Below are positions 28,800 to 29,431 of a stretch of 29,431 nt of DNA, piece by piece. The notes beneath the pieces are model-generated. The model had not been told where the DNA came from. It saw nothing but the letters and a program-made list of their open reading frames with translations, and did no database searches. A program made the position numbers and the translations under genes. Source of the stretch: JABICX01 sp964528765 (GTDB taxonomy: Archaea > Nanobdellota > Nanobdellia > UBA10117 > JABICX01); contig CAZGVA010000006.1 of the NCBI GenBank assembly GCA_964528765.1, forward strand, positions 1 through 29,431, read 5' to 3'. The stretch's first letter is position 1. The number at the start of each line of letters is the position of its first letter.

Positions 28800-29431
28800 C
28801 TATATCTCAATAGTCTTTCCACGCGGTCCGGCATTAATAACTACGGTGTTTCCTAGCTTAGACATTTTGCCTGCGGAATCATGAATATGCCCACAAATAT
28901 TCATACTGGGTTGATTTTCTTTTATGAAATCTCGCAAAGATTTTGAACCAACATGTTCTCCAATAGAAACTTCATCTGCTTTTGTTCCATAAGGTGGTTC
29001 ATGCGTTACTAAAACCGTCCTGCCTTTATGTTTTTTTAAATTCTTTGCTAAAAAAACTTTAGAATTTTCAAAATCATTATTTCCACAACAAAATCCACCT
29101 TCACCACAACCAACAAATAACACGCCATCTTTTTCAAAAACACCTTGATGAAGATTTACAATATGCTTCATTTTTTTACTTGTCTTTTTTGTTGCTTCAG
29201 GATGTTCATGATTACCTGGTACAACTAATACTTTGGGTCCCAAGTCAAATGATTTTAATATTTCATTTTCTTTATCTTGAAACCACGTATGATCACCTGC
29301 CGAAATAACTAAATCAGGTTTAATTTCTTTAATTGCTTTTATAACATGTGCTAAATGTTCTGCGTCACCATGCACATCTGCAAATGCAAATACTTTAGTG
29401 TAGTGGATAGATAAGAAGGAGTTATAAGATT
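28800..29431 (-). CDS. calcineurin-like metallophosphoesterase, paralogue 2; 5' end unresolved
   Basis: The frame is open from a TAA at 28800 to the window end. Metal motifs: FAFADVHGDAEHL (D-x-H), ISAGDHTWF (G-D), VVPGNHEHP (G-N-H-E), LVTHEPPYG and ICGHIHDSAG (H-x-H). The first motif requires codons upstream of the GTG at 29375, because starting there would delete the metal-binding Asp. Reading upstream gives Y-T-K-V-F-A-F-A-D, and no ATG, GTG or TTG occurs before the window ends. A TATA-like cttataac (minus sense, 29421-29428) would place a transcript start near 29399, at codon ACT where ATG would be expected. So the start is either non-canonical, mutated, or beyond the window. It is related to the gene at 26468-27070. 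Confidence 0.8.
   Translation of the reverse strand, partial: SYNSFLSIHYTKVFAFADVHGDAEHLAHVIKAIKEIKPDLVISAGDHTWFQDKENEILKSFDLGPKVLVVPGNHEHPEATKKTSKKMKHIVNLHQGVFEKDGVLFVGCGEGGFCCGNNDFENSKVFLAKNLKKHKGRTVLVTHEPPYGTKADEVSIGEHVGSKSLRDFIKENQPSMNICGHIHDSAGKMSKLGNTVVINAGPRGKTIEI

Noticed and set aside
29413..29420. Plus-strand aaggag as the ribosome site of a rightward gene
   Set aside because: No start codon is visible before the window ends, and the site overlaps the minus-strand TATA box.
1..29431. CRISPR arrays, IS elements, integrases, rRNA
   Set aside because: No regularly spaced repeats, transposase or recombinase motifs, or rRNA-like conserved blocks were seen.

Overview
The window looks like part of a compact, AT-rich archaeal genome. 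The gene content is archaeal: RadB, a CDC48/VAT-type double AAA+ ATPase, type II methionine aminopeptidase, an archaeal prepilin peptidase, a histone-fold protein and a tRNA without encoded CCA. Many genes have a TATA-like box 24-29 bases upstream of the start codon, so leaderless mRNAs seem common, with a few Shine-Dalgarno genes such as 27070. Small genes, 4-29 base overlaps and many unassignable short proteins suggest a reduced, DPANN-like lineage (Woesearchaeota/Pacearchaeota-like). That placement is inference and was not tested.

Layout. 1-2193: cis-prenyltransferase (cut by the window edge), a tiny membrane protein, prepilin peptidase and two small unknowns. 2190-5109: HIT protein, a broken methyltransferase, an unknown, a LMW-phosphatase-like protein and a family S51 peptidase. 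5106-10771: a cysteine and Fe-S block on the minus strand: cysS (interrupted by an in-frame stop), cysK, a winged-helix protein, tRNA-Cys with an oversized D-loop, sufS-type desulfurase, a Nudix hydrolase and an IscU scaffold. A divergent Cys-rich HTH regulator follows. 11336-15526: histone-fold protein, Map, an unknown and CDC48. 15635-17718: an antitoxin-like/nucleotidyltransferase pair, a YdjM-like membrane protein, an isochorismatase-like protein and a small basic protein. 17811-21856: radB, an inserted Zn-ribbon-like gene flanked by a 31-bp direct repeat of the radB 3' end, and a three-domain PyrF-PyrE-PyrE protein. 21828-25647: small unknowns, an asparaginyl-tRNA-synthetase-like catalytic core without anticodon domain, and topoisomerase I. 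25741-29431: an AbiEii-like nucleotidyltransferase, two metallophosphoesterases, an MFS transporter and one unknown.

The most interesting part is the cysteine block. Cysteine synthesis (CysK), charging (CysS), decoding (tRNA-Cys) and sulfur mobilisation (desulfurase plus IscU) lie together. Two leaderless micro-ORFs ending in [DE]-Y-P-C-x-N-stop sit upstream of the cysK operon and of tRNA-Cys. Other points of note are the nonsense codon in cysS, the tRNA D-loop insertion, the PyrF-PyrE-PyrE fusion with a degenerate middle domain, the radB-tail duplication, and a HIT protein whose catalytic histidine is tyrosine. No CRISPR array, IS element, integrase or rRNA was seen.
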